DNA of 13,875 bases, taken from assembly GCA_016195295.1 (NCBI GenBank), contig JACPZV010000171.1, positions 1-13,875 on the forward strand, in the 5' to 3' direction. The notes beneath the pieces were generated by a model. It was not told the DNA's origin and searched no databases. It worked only from the letters and a program-made list of their open reading frames with translations. Of this stretch, positions 7,084 to 13,875 are shown piece after piece. Position 1 is the stretch's first letter; each line of letters opens with the position of its first letter. Made by a program: the position numbers and the translations under genes. The stretch is from Acidobacteriota bacterium (lineage in GTDB: Bacteria > Acidobacteriota > Vicinamibacteria > Vicinamibacterales > CAVVIG01).

Positions 7084-7303
7084 TCACGGGCCGACCATCG
7101 TCCAGCGTGTAGATGTCCTCGCGAGGGTCTTGCAACTCCGCCGACCATTCTGCGGCAATTCCGTGTGCCCATATGCCGCCGGCCTCGTCCTCTCCGGGCA
7201 GAAAGACGATCAGGCGAACCTGACCCGCGGGCAGCTCGTTCGGAACTTGCGCATGGAGTCGGTGCTGATCGTCGATGTCACCGATCAGTTCGATGGCTTT
7301 CAT
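7070..7303 (-). CDS. Antitoxin partner of the PemK-like toxin
   Basis: This 77-residue protein begins MKAIELIGDIDDQHRLHAQVP, a beta-rich N-terminus like those of AbrB/MazE-type DNA-binding antitoxins. It continues GQVRLIVFLPGEDEAGG, then a region rich in W, E and D (AEWSAELQDPREDIYTLDDG) that would suit wrapping around the toxin. The start is ATG 7303-7301, with AGAGG 9 nt upstream. A longer in-frame extension to 7459 is possible, but it lacks homology and runs through the operator. The stop overlaps the toxin start by 14 nt. A perfect palindrome and a -10 box just upstream suggest self-repression with the toxin. The partner role rests on position, size and overlap; the exact antitoxin family is not certain. 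Confidence 0.8.
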   Translation of the reverse strand: MKAIELIGDIDDQHRLHAQVPNELPAGQVRLIVFLPGEDEAGGIWAHGIAAEWSAELQDPREDIYTLDDGRPVNARR

Positions 7304-7320
7304 GGCAACGCGCCTCTCGC

Positions 7321-7342
7321 GATTCGGACGACCCGAATCATA
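7321..7342 (-). promoter_or_regulatory. Promoter and palindromic operator of the toxin-antitoxin pair
   Basis: GATTCGG-ACGAC-CCGAATC (7321-7339) is a perfect 7-bp inverted repeat with a 5-nt centre. It overlaps a minus-strand -10 box TATGAT (7342-7337) and ends 17 nt before the antitoxin ATG. Binding there would cover the transcription start, the usual way antitoxins repress their own operon. No clear -35 box is seen. The rest of the 232-nt divergent gap (7343-7535) shows no gene; a GAGG at 7519-7522 is a weak ribosome-binding site for the next gene. Confidence 0.65.
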
Positions 7343-7535
7343 CCAAACGCGGACCCCGAACGGGAGGTATCGATTCTCGCCACCCCCAAGGGCATTGCCC
7401 GGGTCTGAATGAGAATCATCCGAATGGAGCCGACGCGCCAGACGATCCTGTGCGATCATGTCGCCGCGGCGCGCGGCGCGTTAGGCGGAACCGACAGATG
7501 CGGAGCTTCTGCCCGTAGAGGAAACCCCACCGCGT

Positions 7536-10500
7536 ATGACATGCGCCATCACTTCTGAAATCGTGGAGGGCTATTCACTCTGCCCTCGGAAGGCATTCCT
7601 CCTCCTGTGCGACAAAGTCGAGAGGGACCCGCACGAATATGCCTCTCTCATTGAAGAACAAGAAGCGAAGAACCGTAAAACTTATCGCAACCGTCTGTTG
7701 GAGACCACTAGCGCGGTAGTCGCCTGTGGCCCACTTGATCCCTCAGGTGACCCCGAGACTGTCGTGGACGTGGTGCTGTCCGCGGATGGGCTCGAAGCTC
7801 GCTGTGATGCCGTCCGATCGACAAGAAAGACTTCGGCGCAAGGAAAGAGAAATAGCGGTTACGAGCCGGTTATGGTTGTGGGAACTCATCACGTCGCAAA
7901 ATCACAGGTCATCGCGCTGGCGTATCTGGGGCATGTCCTTGGGCAGTTGCAACATCATGTCCCGATCGCAGGGACAATCGTTCGTGCCGATGGCGAAGCA
8001 TGTCGGCTCAATTTGACGAAGAAGTATCAGCAAGTGAAGTCCATCATCGCGGTCCTGAAGGCGTGGGCCGGAGACTCCAGCCAAGAAGCTCCACCCGTCA
8101 TCCTGAACAAGCACTGCCCTTCCTGCCCGTTCCGAGACCCTTGCCACCGGCAAGCCGAAAGGGAAGACAACCTCAGTCTCCTTAACCGGATGTCTCCGCG
8201 GATCATGAAGAAGTACCATGCAAAAGGCATCTTTACCGCTACTCAACTCTCATATCTCTTCCGACCCAGGCGGACCAAGAAGAGAGGAAGGCGACACGTT
8301 CGACACAACCTGGAGTTGCAGGCATTGGCACTTCGGACGGAAAAAACCTACGTCGAGCAGCTGCCGGATCTGTCTCGACGCGAAATCGAGTTATTCGTTG
8401 ATGTAGAGGGCATCCCCGACCGAGGCTCCTATTACCTGATCGGTCTTCTAGTCTGGGAGAATGGCGATACTCGGTATCAACCCTTCTGGGCGAATAGCGT
8501 GGTGGAGGAGGGCCGGATCTGGGAGAGTTTTCTCGACCGGGTCGCAGCATTTCCGGATGCTCCTCTCTACCACTATGGCAGGTACGAGCGAAAGGCTTTC
8601 GAGTCGCTGGCGAGCCGCTATGGCAAAGGGCAAGACGTGGTTGGGCGGCTGGTCAATGTCACCGCGTCCATTTACGGGAAGATCTATTTCCCTGTTCGGT
8701 CGAACGGACTCAAGGCGTTGGGGAGTTTCCTGGGTGCCGCCTGTACAGCTCCAGAAGCGTCAGGCTTGCAGAGCCTGGTTTGGCGACACCGGTGGGAGAT
8801 GACCGGAGCCGATCAGCACATGCACGCCCTTCTTCAGTACAACCGGGAAGATTGCGAGGCTCTCCGTTTGGTGGCCAACGCACTCTGCAGCATCAAAGAC
8901 AAGGCCGACTCGGATCCAAATGTTGACTTCGCTGATCGTCCGAAGCGGGATGCGACCGATCTCGGGAGCGTGGTCCATCGGCAATTCGAACAAATCCTGA
9001 AATACGCCGAGGGCGGCTCAGGCAAGAAGGTGAACCGTCTCCGCCTGAGAGACGCGGAGCAGGCGGACGGCCCGAAGAAGAAGGGAGCCCCGAAAGGCCA
9101 TCAGGCCTTCCAACGGATCATTCCCGGGGAGGCAGCCCGTACCTTTCGCGTCGCGTCGAAGCGGCGATGCCCCAGACATCACGTCCTTCTCGTGTCAGAC
9201 CCGGAGAAGCTGGCCGAGAAGACGGTCATCGATCTCGTCTTTAACAGGAACGGTTGCAGGAAAACGATTGCGACGTACGTGGGGACGAAGGCCTACTGCC
9301 AGAAATGCGCTTATTCTTACCGTCCGCCGAGTTTCGAACGCCGCTACAGAAGGTCGTTTGGGCATGGGTTCCAAGTGTGGACCATCTACCAGCGAATCAT
9401 TCTCCGCCTGCCGTACCGCATCATCACTCAGATGATGGAACACCTCTTCGGCGTCGGAATGAGCCAAGCAACCGTTGTGAACTTCCTCAGATACGTGGCA
9501 ACGTACTACAAAGTGACCGAGGCTGCCATCCTCAAGGCTATGCTGAAAAGCGAGTTCATCCATGTCGATGAGACTAGGATCAACATCCAGGGCATCGATC
9601 AGTATGTCTGGGTATTCACGGACGGGAGGCACGTCTCCTTCCGAATGACGGAAACACGAGAAGCCGACATTGTCCACCAAGTTCTCTCAGGTTACGACGG
9701 CGTCCTCGTTAGCGATTTCTACCCTGGCTACGACTCGGTGCCATGCAAGCAGCAGAAATGTCTAGTCCATCTGATTCGCGACCTCAATGACGATCTCTGG
9801 AACGCGCCCTTCGACCGAGAATTCGAGGCTTTCGTGCTTGAAATCAGGACGCTGCTCGTACCAATCGTCGGCGCCATCGACAGGCACGGGTTGAAGGCGT
9901 GGCACCTGCGAAAATTCGAGAAGTCCGTCGAGCGGTTCTATGCCCGGAACATCGTCAGCAAGGAATATGCTTCCGAACTCGCCGCCAAGTACCAAAAGCG
10001 GTTTCAACGCTACCGAGAGAACCTATTCACGTTCCTGGGCCAGGACGGCATCCCCTGGAACAACAACATGGCCGAAAGGGCGATCAGGCAGTTGGCCATA
10101 CAGAGGAAGATCTCGGGGACGTTCTTCAAAAGGGTCGCTCCTCAATACCTGCTTCTATTGGCCATCGCCCAGACCTGCCGCTTCCAGGAGAAGTCGTTCC
10201 TGAAGTTCTTGTTGTCCAAAGAACGAGATGTCGATCAGTTTCGGCGGTCCAGGCCGATCAAGTATTCCGCGCCAGTCAATCAACGAGAGAACCTCAAGTC
10301 GCCGCCGCTGCACGACGACCCTGTGCAGGATGGCACACACAGTCGGCCTGCCCCGCGCTCCCGCCCGAGCGCCACCGTCCCCTGCACGGACGCCGCCGCC
10401 AGCCCGGCCAGCACCGGCGCCTCCTCGGCCCAAGCGTCCGGCGCACTGCCCTCGTCGTCGCGATCCCCGAGTCCGCGACGTTCGAGCAGGCGCCTGATCC

Positions 10501-10562
10501 GCGGCTCCACCGTGGCCAGCACCTCCGCCACGTCCAGCGCGGTCAGACGAGGCGCCGGGTAA
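7536..10562 (+). CDS. Cas4/RecB-like nuclease + DEDD exonuclease + IS66 transposase fusion
   Basis: One frame joins three nucleic-acid enzymes. Residues 1-280 match the TM0106-type RecB-like nucleases. Cysteines 16, 194, 197 and 203 form a Cas4-style Fe-S pattern (YSLCPRK, HCPSCPFRDPC), with candidate nuclease residues D91, E110 and K122 and the helical linker GIFTATQLSYLFRPRR. Residues 283-450 are an RNase-H-like DEDD exonuclease domain with DVE (D289, E291), YHYGRYE (345-351) and YNRED (D439). Residues about 540-895 are an IS66-type transposase: a putative zinc site (C545, H548, C588, C591), then DDE residues D678 (VDET), D727 (SDFYPGYD) and E847 (NNNMAERA). TnpA and TnpB of classical IS66 are absent. 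After about residue 905 the frame runs antisense through the neighbouring transposase, so the last 100 or so residues are probably not native. GC is visibly lower than in the flanks. The ATG fits the family start. Confidence 0.85.
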   Translation: MTCAITSEIVEGYSLCPRKAFLLLCDKVERDPHEYASLIEEQEAKNRKTYRNRLLETTSAVVACGPLDPSGDPETVVDVVLSADGLEARCDAVRSTRKTSAQGKRNSGYEPVMVVGTHHVAKSQVIALAYLGHVLGQLQHHVPIAGTIVRADGEACRLNLTKKYQQVKSIIAVLKAWAGDSSQEAPPVILNKHCPSCPFRDPCHRQAEREDNLSLLNRMSPRIMKKYHAKGIFTATQLSYLFRPRRTKKRGRRHVRHNLELQALALRTEKTYVEQLPDLSRREIELFVDVEGIPDRGSYYLIGLLVWENGDTRYQPFWANSVVEEGRIWESFLDRVAAFPDAPLYHYGRYERKAFESLASRYGKGQDVVGRLVNVTASIYGKIYFPVRSNGLKALGSFLGAACTAPEASGLQSLVWRHRWEMTGADQHMHALLQYNREDCEALRLVANALCSIKDKADSDPNVDFADRPKRDATDLGSVVHRQFEQILKYAEGGSGKKVNRLRLRDAEQADGPKKKGAPKGHQAFQRIIPGEAARTFRVASKRRCPRHHVLLVSDPEKLAEKTVIDLVFNRNGCRKTIATYVGTKAYCQKCAYSYRPPSFERRYRRSFGHGFQVWTIYQRIILRLPYRIITQMMEHLFGVGMSQATVVNFLRYVATYYKVTEAAILKAMLKSEFIHVDETRINIQGIDQYVWVFTDGRHVSFRMTETREADIVHQVLSGYDGVLVSDFYPGYDSVPCKQQKCLVHLIRDLNDDLWNAPFDREFEAFVLEIRTLLVPIVGAIDRHGLKAWHLRKFEKSVERFYARNIVSKEYASELAAKYQKRFQRYRENLFTFLGQDGIPWNNNMAERAIRQLAIQRKISGTFFKRVAPQYLLLLAIAQTCRFQEKSFLKFLLSKERDVDQFRRSRPIKYSAPVNQRENLKSPPLHDDPVQDGTHSRPAPRSRPSATVPCTDAAASPASTGASSAQASGALPSSSRSPSPRRSSRRLIRGSTVASTSATSSAVRRGAG

Positions 10563-11164
10563 AACGCGAGAGTCCGCGCACCGTCTTTCGCGAAGACGCC
10601 GTCCAGCACGAGCGCATGGACATGCACGTTGAGATTGAGCGCCCCTCCGAACCGCTGCACGATCGCGACCGCGCCGCCGCGACCGTCCGCCACGCCGTCC
10701 CAGCGCGCGCGGGCGCGCAGGGCGCCGAGCACCGCGCGGAGGAGCACGGCGACGACCGCACGACACAGATCATGGTCCCACGCGAGCCGATAGCGCACCC
10801 GATACGGCAGGCTCAAGACCCACTGCCGTACGGGCACGTCGGGGAACACGCGATCCACAAGGTGCGCGGCGCGCTCGGCCATCCGACGGCCACCGCAACT
10901 CGGACAGAACCCGCGTCCCTTGCACGAGAACGCGACGAGCCGATCGAGGCCGCAGTCGCCGCAGCGAAACCGCGCGAACCCGCCGGCGAGCCATCCACAC
11001 TGCAGAAAGTCCCGGAACTCCTGCTCGACGAAGCGGGGCAGGCCTTCGCCGTCGCGCAGACTCGCGGCCTGCGCGCGAAAGGTCTCGAAGTGATCCTGCA
11101 CGATCCGGTAGAGCGCTGTCTGCGCGGGACACCGCGGTTCGCAGCTCGTCGAGGGCTCGGCCAC
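10280..11164 (-). pseudogene. IS91-family HUH transposase, C-terminally truncated
   Basis: IS91 transposases move DNA by rolling-circle replication with an HUH nuclease. The frame shows LYRIVQDHFETF, the zinc-ribbon GFARFRCGDCGLDRLVAFSC with KGRGFCPSC (four cysteine pairs in the family pattern), and the core QRFGGALNLNVHVHALVLDG with the HxH pair HVH. After ASVQGTVALG (near 10360) likeness to the family ends. The remaining residues are out of place, and about 150 family residues that usually follow, including the catalytic tyrosine region, are missing. The break lies where the fusion gene's tail begins, so one element probably truncated the other. No ATG fits the N-terminus; GTG at 11164 is the best candidate, but it lacks a ribosome-binding site. 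The frame stays open to 11392 without likeness. Probably inactive. Confidence 0.78.
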
Positions 11165-11240
11165 TCGGGAGCAGAAGGCGAGCGCCGTGCCAGCGAGCGA
11201 TCGGGTGGATCCGGCCTGAATCGATCGAGTGAGTACGCCG

Positions 11241-11289
11241 GGGTGGCAGTTTCTGCGTACTTGCCTGCAGGGTGGATCGCCGTTTCTGC
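11241..11289. repeat. Two short direct repeats upstream of the IS91-type gene
   Basis: GGGTGG followed by GTTTCTGC occurs twice (11241-11256 and 11270-11289), with spacers of 2 and 6 nt. Repeats of this kind are common at insertion-sequence ends, such as those of IS21 relatives, or could belong to the terminal end of the IS91 element. The 197-nt gap around it (11165-11361) holds no gene. Confidence 0.4.
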
Positions 11290-11361
11290 TGAACCGACCC
11301 TCGCTCAGGTGCACGCAGTCAGAGGTCGCTATGGGCAACGGATTGACAGGCGGAGAGGGGT

Positions 11362-12933
11362 TCACGTCACACGCCCGGACGTCCGCGCCCACTCCGCCAA
11401 CTGATTCTTCCGCTCGAGGGCCTCGGGGATTTCATTCAGCTTGTCGACAGGCCAAGGCAGCCGGAAGGTCCAGTTCTCGTCGTTCATGGTCGCGGGTTCG
11501 TTGATGCGGTCGCGCCAGCCGAAGACGTCCTGGACGGGCAGCAGCAGCAGATCCGATCCAGACGCGTACAACGCTTCGATCAACACGTCGCGGACCCTTG
11601 CATCGTAGGGCGCGTCCGCGAGATCCGCTCCACCCGACACCCGCACGACGGTCGGCAGCGCGCTCACTTGTCCACGCTCGTCGAGCGGCGCGTGATCCCA
11701 CCACACCGCGAGCGGTTCCGTGTCGTGCGTTCCTGACGCGGCGACCGAGACGGGAGGATACTCGGACGGATCGCGAAACGGCCGGCCGGCCGTGTGCCAG
11801 TGCCGCTCCCATCGAAAGACCTTGAACCCCGCGACACCCAGGCGCGTCAGCGACGCGCGCACGAAGTCCGGGACCGTGCCGAGATCCTCGGCGAAGATGT
11901 CGGCGCCGGCGCCGCGGAACACCTCGATCACGCGCTCGCCGAGCGCACGCTGCGCCGGCTCGTCGGGCGGCGTGAAGAACGCGGGGCCGCCGTTCTTCGG
12001 CCGGCCGTACGTGCGGAAGAACCCGACCGCGTGATCGATGCGATAGCCGTCGAACAGGTCCGCGCCCCGTCGCGCGCGCGCGCGCAGCCAGCGGAAGTCG
12101 TCGCGTTCGATCGCGTCCCACCGGTACAGCGGGGTGCCCCAGTTCTGCCCGTCAGCGCTGAAGGCATCGGGCGGCGCGCCGATCGTGATGTCGAGATGAA
12201 ATTGATCCGGCCGCACCCAGACGTCCGCGCTGTCGGCGTCGACCGTGAACGGCAGGTCACCCAGCAACGCGACGCCGTTGGCGTCGCGGCGCGCACGCCG
12301 CCACTGCTCGGCGGCCAGCCACTGCTGGTACTGATGGAAGAGGACGTCCTGCGCGAGATCCTGCCGCGCGCGAACGATCGACGTGTAGTTACGATGCCGG
12401 AGCGCCGGTGGCCACTCGGTCCAGGGCCGGTCGTCACCCTCACGCCCGTGAAGCGCGCGGAACAGCGCGTAATCCTCGATCCACCACGCCTGCTCGCTCA
12501 CGAACGTCCGCAGCTCCCGCGCGCGATCCGACTCGCGGCGCCACTCGGCGTCCACGAAGCGCTCGAACGCCGCGCGTTGCGCGCTCTGCTTCAGCCTGCG
12601 GATCGCACGATAGTCGATGCGCGTCGCGTGGCGAATCGCGGCCAGCGTCTCGCGATCGGTCGACGCCAACGCCGCCTCGCCGCCCAGCGCCGCGAAGTCG
12701 GCCACCTCGGCCATGTCGATGAAGATCGGATCGATCGCCATCGCGCTGATCGCCGAGTAGGGCGACTGCTGGCCGGGCGCCACTTCGTTGAGCGGAAGCA
12801 GTTGGAGCACGCGCAGACCCGCCGCCGCGAGCCAGCGGGTCAGCGGCCCGACGTCGCCGATGTCGCCGAGGCCCCAGCTCGTCGTCGAGGGACAGGAGAA
12901 GAGCGGCAGGAGCAGCCCGGCGCGGCGCGTCAC
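11362..12933 (-). CDS. malQ: 4-alpha-glucanotransferase (amylomaltase, GH77)
   Basis: MalQ moves glucan segments between maltooligosaccharides, freeing glucose, in cytoplasmic glycogen and maltodextrin turnover. The 523 residues include the family start RRAGLLLPLFSCPS, TTSWGLGDIGD and SPYSAISAMAIDPIFID. The catalytic residues are in place: nucleophile D300 (GYRIDHAVG), acid-base E349 (AEDLG) and D404 (GTHDTE). Their spacing is close to that of known amylomaltases. The start GTG (12933) overlaps the aminotransferase stop in GTGA, so translation is probably coupled; the open frame reaches 13668, but that upstream part is antisense-like noise over the neighbour. The last 87 codons have a second, partly identical copy at 6271-6533. 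The current 3' end is therefore probably island-borne, yet the enzyme looks intact. Confidence 0.93.
   Translation of the reverse strand: MTRRAGLLLPLFSCPSTTSWGLGDIGDVGPLTRWLAAAGLRVLQLLPLNEVAPGQQSPYSAISAMAIDPIFIDMAEVADFAALGGEAALASTDRETLAAIRHATRIDYRAIRRLKQSAQRAAFERFVDAEWRRESDRARELRTFVSEQAWWIEDYALFRALHGREGDDRPWTEWPPALRHRNYTSIVRARQDLAQDVLFHQYQQWLAAEQWRRARRDANGVALLGDLPFTVDADSADVWVRPDQFHLDITIGAPPDAFSADGQNWGTPLYRWDAIERDDFRWLRARARRGADLFDGYRIDHAVGFFRTYGRPKNGGPAFFTPPDEPAQRALGERVIEVFRGAGADIFAEDLGTVPDFVRASLTRLGVAGFKVFRWERHWHTAGRPFRDPSEYPPVSVAASGTHDTEPLAVWWDHAPLDERGQVSALPTVVRVSGGADLADAPYDARVRDVLIEALYASGSDLLLLPVQDVFGWRDRINEPATMNDENWTFRLPWPVDKLNEIPEALERKNQLAEWARTSGRVT
11543..11627. repeat. Right copy of 85-bp perfect direct repeat (island border)
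   Basis: Identical to 6449-6533 and in the same orientation. Here it lies inside the complete malQ gene. On the 5' side of malQ (above 11627) the gene continues normally, which the left copy does not. On the 3' side both copies continue as diverged versions of the same coding region. Confidence 0.95.
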
Positions 12934-13875
12934 GGCGTGGTGAACCGGCGCAACACGCGCGCGATCCCGTCGGCGAACACCGTGGGAGGAGTCAGCAAGC
13001 TGACGATCAGAAACGACTCGCGCGGGAAGTCGAAAAAGTACCCGGGATGGATCAGCACGCCGTCCGCCTCGAGCAGCCGCACCACCAGATCTTCCTCCGG
13101 TTCGAGCGACGGCACCTGAAGGACTGCGTACCAGCCGCCGTCGCTGCGCAAGACGGTGCACGCCGGCGTCGCGGCCGCCGCCGATTGGAGATGGCGATAG
13201 TTCGCCACAACTCTCGCGGCGATTTGACGTCGGACGCCGGCGCCGCGGGCGAGCAGGTCGGCCGCCGCCACCTGGACCGGCGTCGAGACGCTCAGATACG
13301 TGTCGCCGATCAGCTCGAGCCGCTCGAGCGCCGGATCGACCACACGATCCGGGCCGGAGATCGCGATCCATCCGAGCTTCAGTTGCGGCAGTCCCACCGA
13401 CTTCGACAAACCGCCGAGCGCGAACGACAGGACGTCGCTCCGCGTCGCGACGCGTCCGGCTCGACGAGCGCTTCCCTCTTCGAGCTCGTAGTCCGCGAAC
13501 ACTTCGTCCGCGATGATCGCGACCTCGCGCGGCGCGCAGAGCGCGGCAAGGCGATCGAGCTCGTCGCGGCCGATGAACGATCCAGTCGGATTGTTGGGGC
13601 AGACGAGGAGCAGCGCGCGCGTGCGCGAGGTGAACGCCCGCTCGACGCTCGCGAGATCCACCGACCACGCGCCGTGGTACTCGAGATCGTACGGCCTCGA
13701 GACGACGAGATCGAGGCGCGTCAGATGATCGAAGAGCGGATAACTCGGCCGCGGCACCAGCACTTCGTCTGCCGCGTCCGCGAGCAGCTTGAACAGCAGC
13801 GAGTACGCGTCGCTCGTGCTGGCCGTCAGCACGATCCGTTCGGCCGCGATCGACAGGCCCTGCCGTTCGTATTCG
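12930..13875 (-). CDS. Class I/II PLP-dependent aminotransferase (5' part beyond window)
   Basis: The visible 314 residues belong to the fold-type I aminotransferases. VLTASTSDAYSLLFKLL is the region after the substrate-loop glycines. VCPNNPTGSFIGRDEL carries the N-P-T-G signature. IIADEVFADYEL holds the PLP-contacting D and Y. LGGLSKSVGLPQLKLGW carries the PLP lysine in SKS. RESFLIVSLL near the C-terminus carries the carboxylate-binding arginine. The family includes alanine- and aspartate-type enzymes and MalY-like C-S lyases; the sequence alone does not fix the substrate. The N-terminus lies off the right edge; a GTG at 13832 is internal, because likeness continues upstream (YERQGLSIAAERI). 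Its stop overlaps the malQ start by 4 nt, so the two are co-transcribed. No functional tie to malQ is evident. Confidence 0.9.
   Translation of the reverse strand, partial: EYERQGLSIAAERIVLTASTSDAYSLLFKLLADAADEVLVPRPSYPLFDHLTRLDLVVSRPYDLEYHGAWSVDLASVERAFTSRTRALLLVCPNNPTGSFIGRDELDRLAALCAPREVAIIADEVFADYELEEGSARRAGRVATRSDVLSFALGGLSKSVGLPQLKLGWIAISGPDRVVDPALERLELIGDTYLSVSTPVQVAAADLLARGAGVRRQIAARVVANYRHLQSAAAATPACTVLRSDGGWYAVLQVPSLEPEEDLVVRLLEADGVLIHPGYFFDFPRESFLIVSLLTPPTVFADGIARVLRRFTTP

Larger units (their letters stand above)
6534..11542. mobile_element. Accessory island integrated in the 3' end of malQ
   Basis: About 5 kb lies between the two malQ-derived direct repeats. It carries a toxin-antitoxin pair, a nuclease-transposase fusion gene, a truncated IS91-family transposase and a replacement malQ 3' end (11362-11542). 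The fusion gene is visibly less GC-rich and uses different codons from the flanking genes, which supports transfer. No tyrosine or serine integrase, phage gene or tRNA is seen. Entry by homologous recombination, or loss of an integrase gene, must therefore be considered. The exact border lies somewhere within each 85-bp repeat. Confidence 0.6.

Noticed and set aside
7304..7459. A longer antitoxin starting at 7459
   Set aside because: The extra 52 codons have no family likeness and cross the palindromic operator and -10 box; the ATG at 7303 has a proper ribosome-binding site.
7480..7486. GTTAGGC, identical to an integron attC core heptamer
   Set aside because: No complementary GCCTAAC partner, palindromic arms or integron integrase is present nearby; a single heptamer can occur by chance.
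7536..8400. Cas4-like cysteine pattern suggesting a CRISPR adaptation gene
   Set aside because: No cas1, cas2 or repeat-spacer array lies in the window, and the domain is fused to a transposase; TM0106-type nuclease fits better.
7376..10330. Terminal inverted repeats of an IS66-type element
   Set aside because: I looked for GTAAGC-type ends and matching inverted segments on both sides of the fusion gene and found none convincing, so element limits are not given.
6271..11627. Transfer of the malQ end by one-ended IS91 transposition
   Set aside because: Such a copy should remain joined to the IS91 end next to the malQ stop. The left fragment instead adjoins the M28-side repeat, and its break is on the malQ 5' side.

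Overview
The window comes from a high-GC bacterium, most likely an acidobacterium close to the Vicinamibacteria. The clues are the strong GC bias at third positions, a secreted M28 peptidase with a Gly/Arg-rich insert and a proline-rich tail, and the intergenic CACGAAGA/CACGGAGG repeats. This is an inference: no rRNA or other marker gene is present.

Left chromosomal block (1-6270). On the minus strand, a gene for a DUF1015 protein, serA and the start of serC run in one direction with short gaps, forming a serine-biosynthesis operon behind a consensus TATAAT box. Upstream, also on the minus strand, lies an M23 peptidase lipoprotein gene. Its start faces away from a plus-strand gene for a secreted M28 metallopeptidase.

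Accessory island (about 6534-11542). An 85-bp perfect direct repeat (6449-6533 and 11543-11627), drawn from the 3' part of a 4-alpha-glucanotransferase gene (malQ), brackets about 5 kb of foreign-looking DNA. The complete malQ lies to the right. A stand-alone copy of its last 86 codons lies to the left, beside the M28 gene. The simplest reading is that an element entered malQ near its 3' end, supplied a replacement 3' end, and displaced the original one. The island carries a PemK/MazF-like toxin with its antitoxin and a near-perfect operator site. It also carries an unusual 1008-codon gene joining a Cas4/RecB-like nuclease, a DEDD RNase-H-like exonuclease and an IS66-type DDE transposase. A truncated IS91-family HUH transposase faces that gene. 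No integrase is visible.

Right chromosomal block (11362-13875). An aminotransferase gene, cut by the window edge, and malQ run on the minus strand and overlap by 4 nt (GTGA). Before the island entered, malQ probably faced the M28 gene tail to tail.

The most noteworthy items are the nuclease-exonuclease-transposase fusion, the malQ repeat that marks the island borders, the antitoxin operator, and the DUF1015 gene in an operon with serA and serC.
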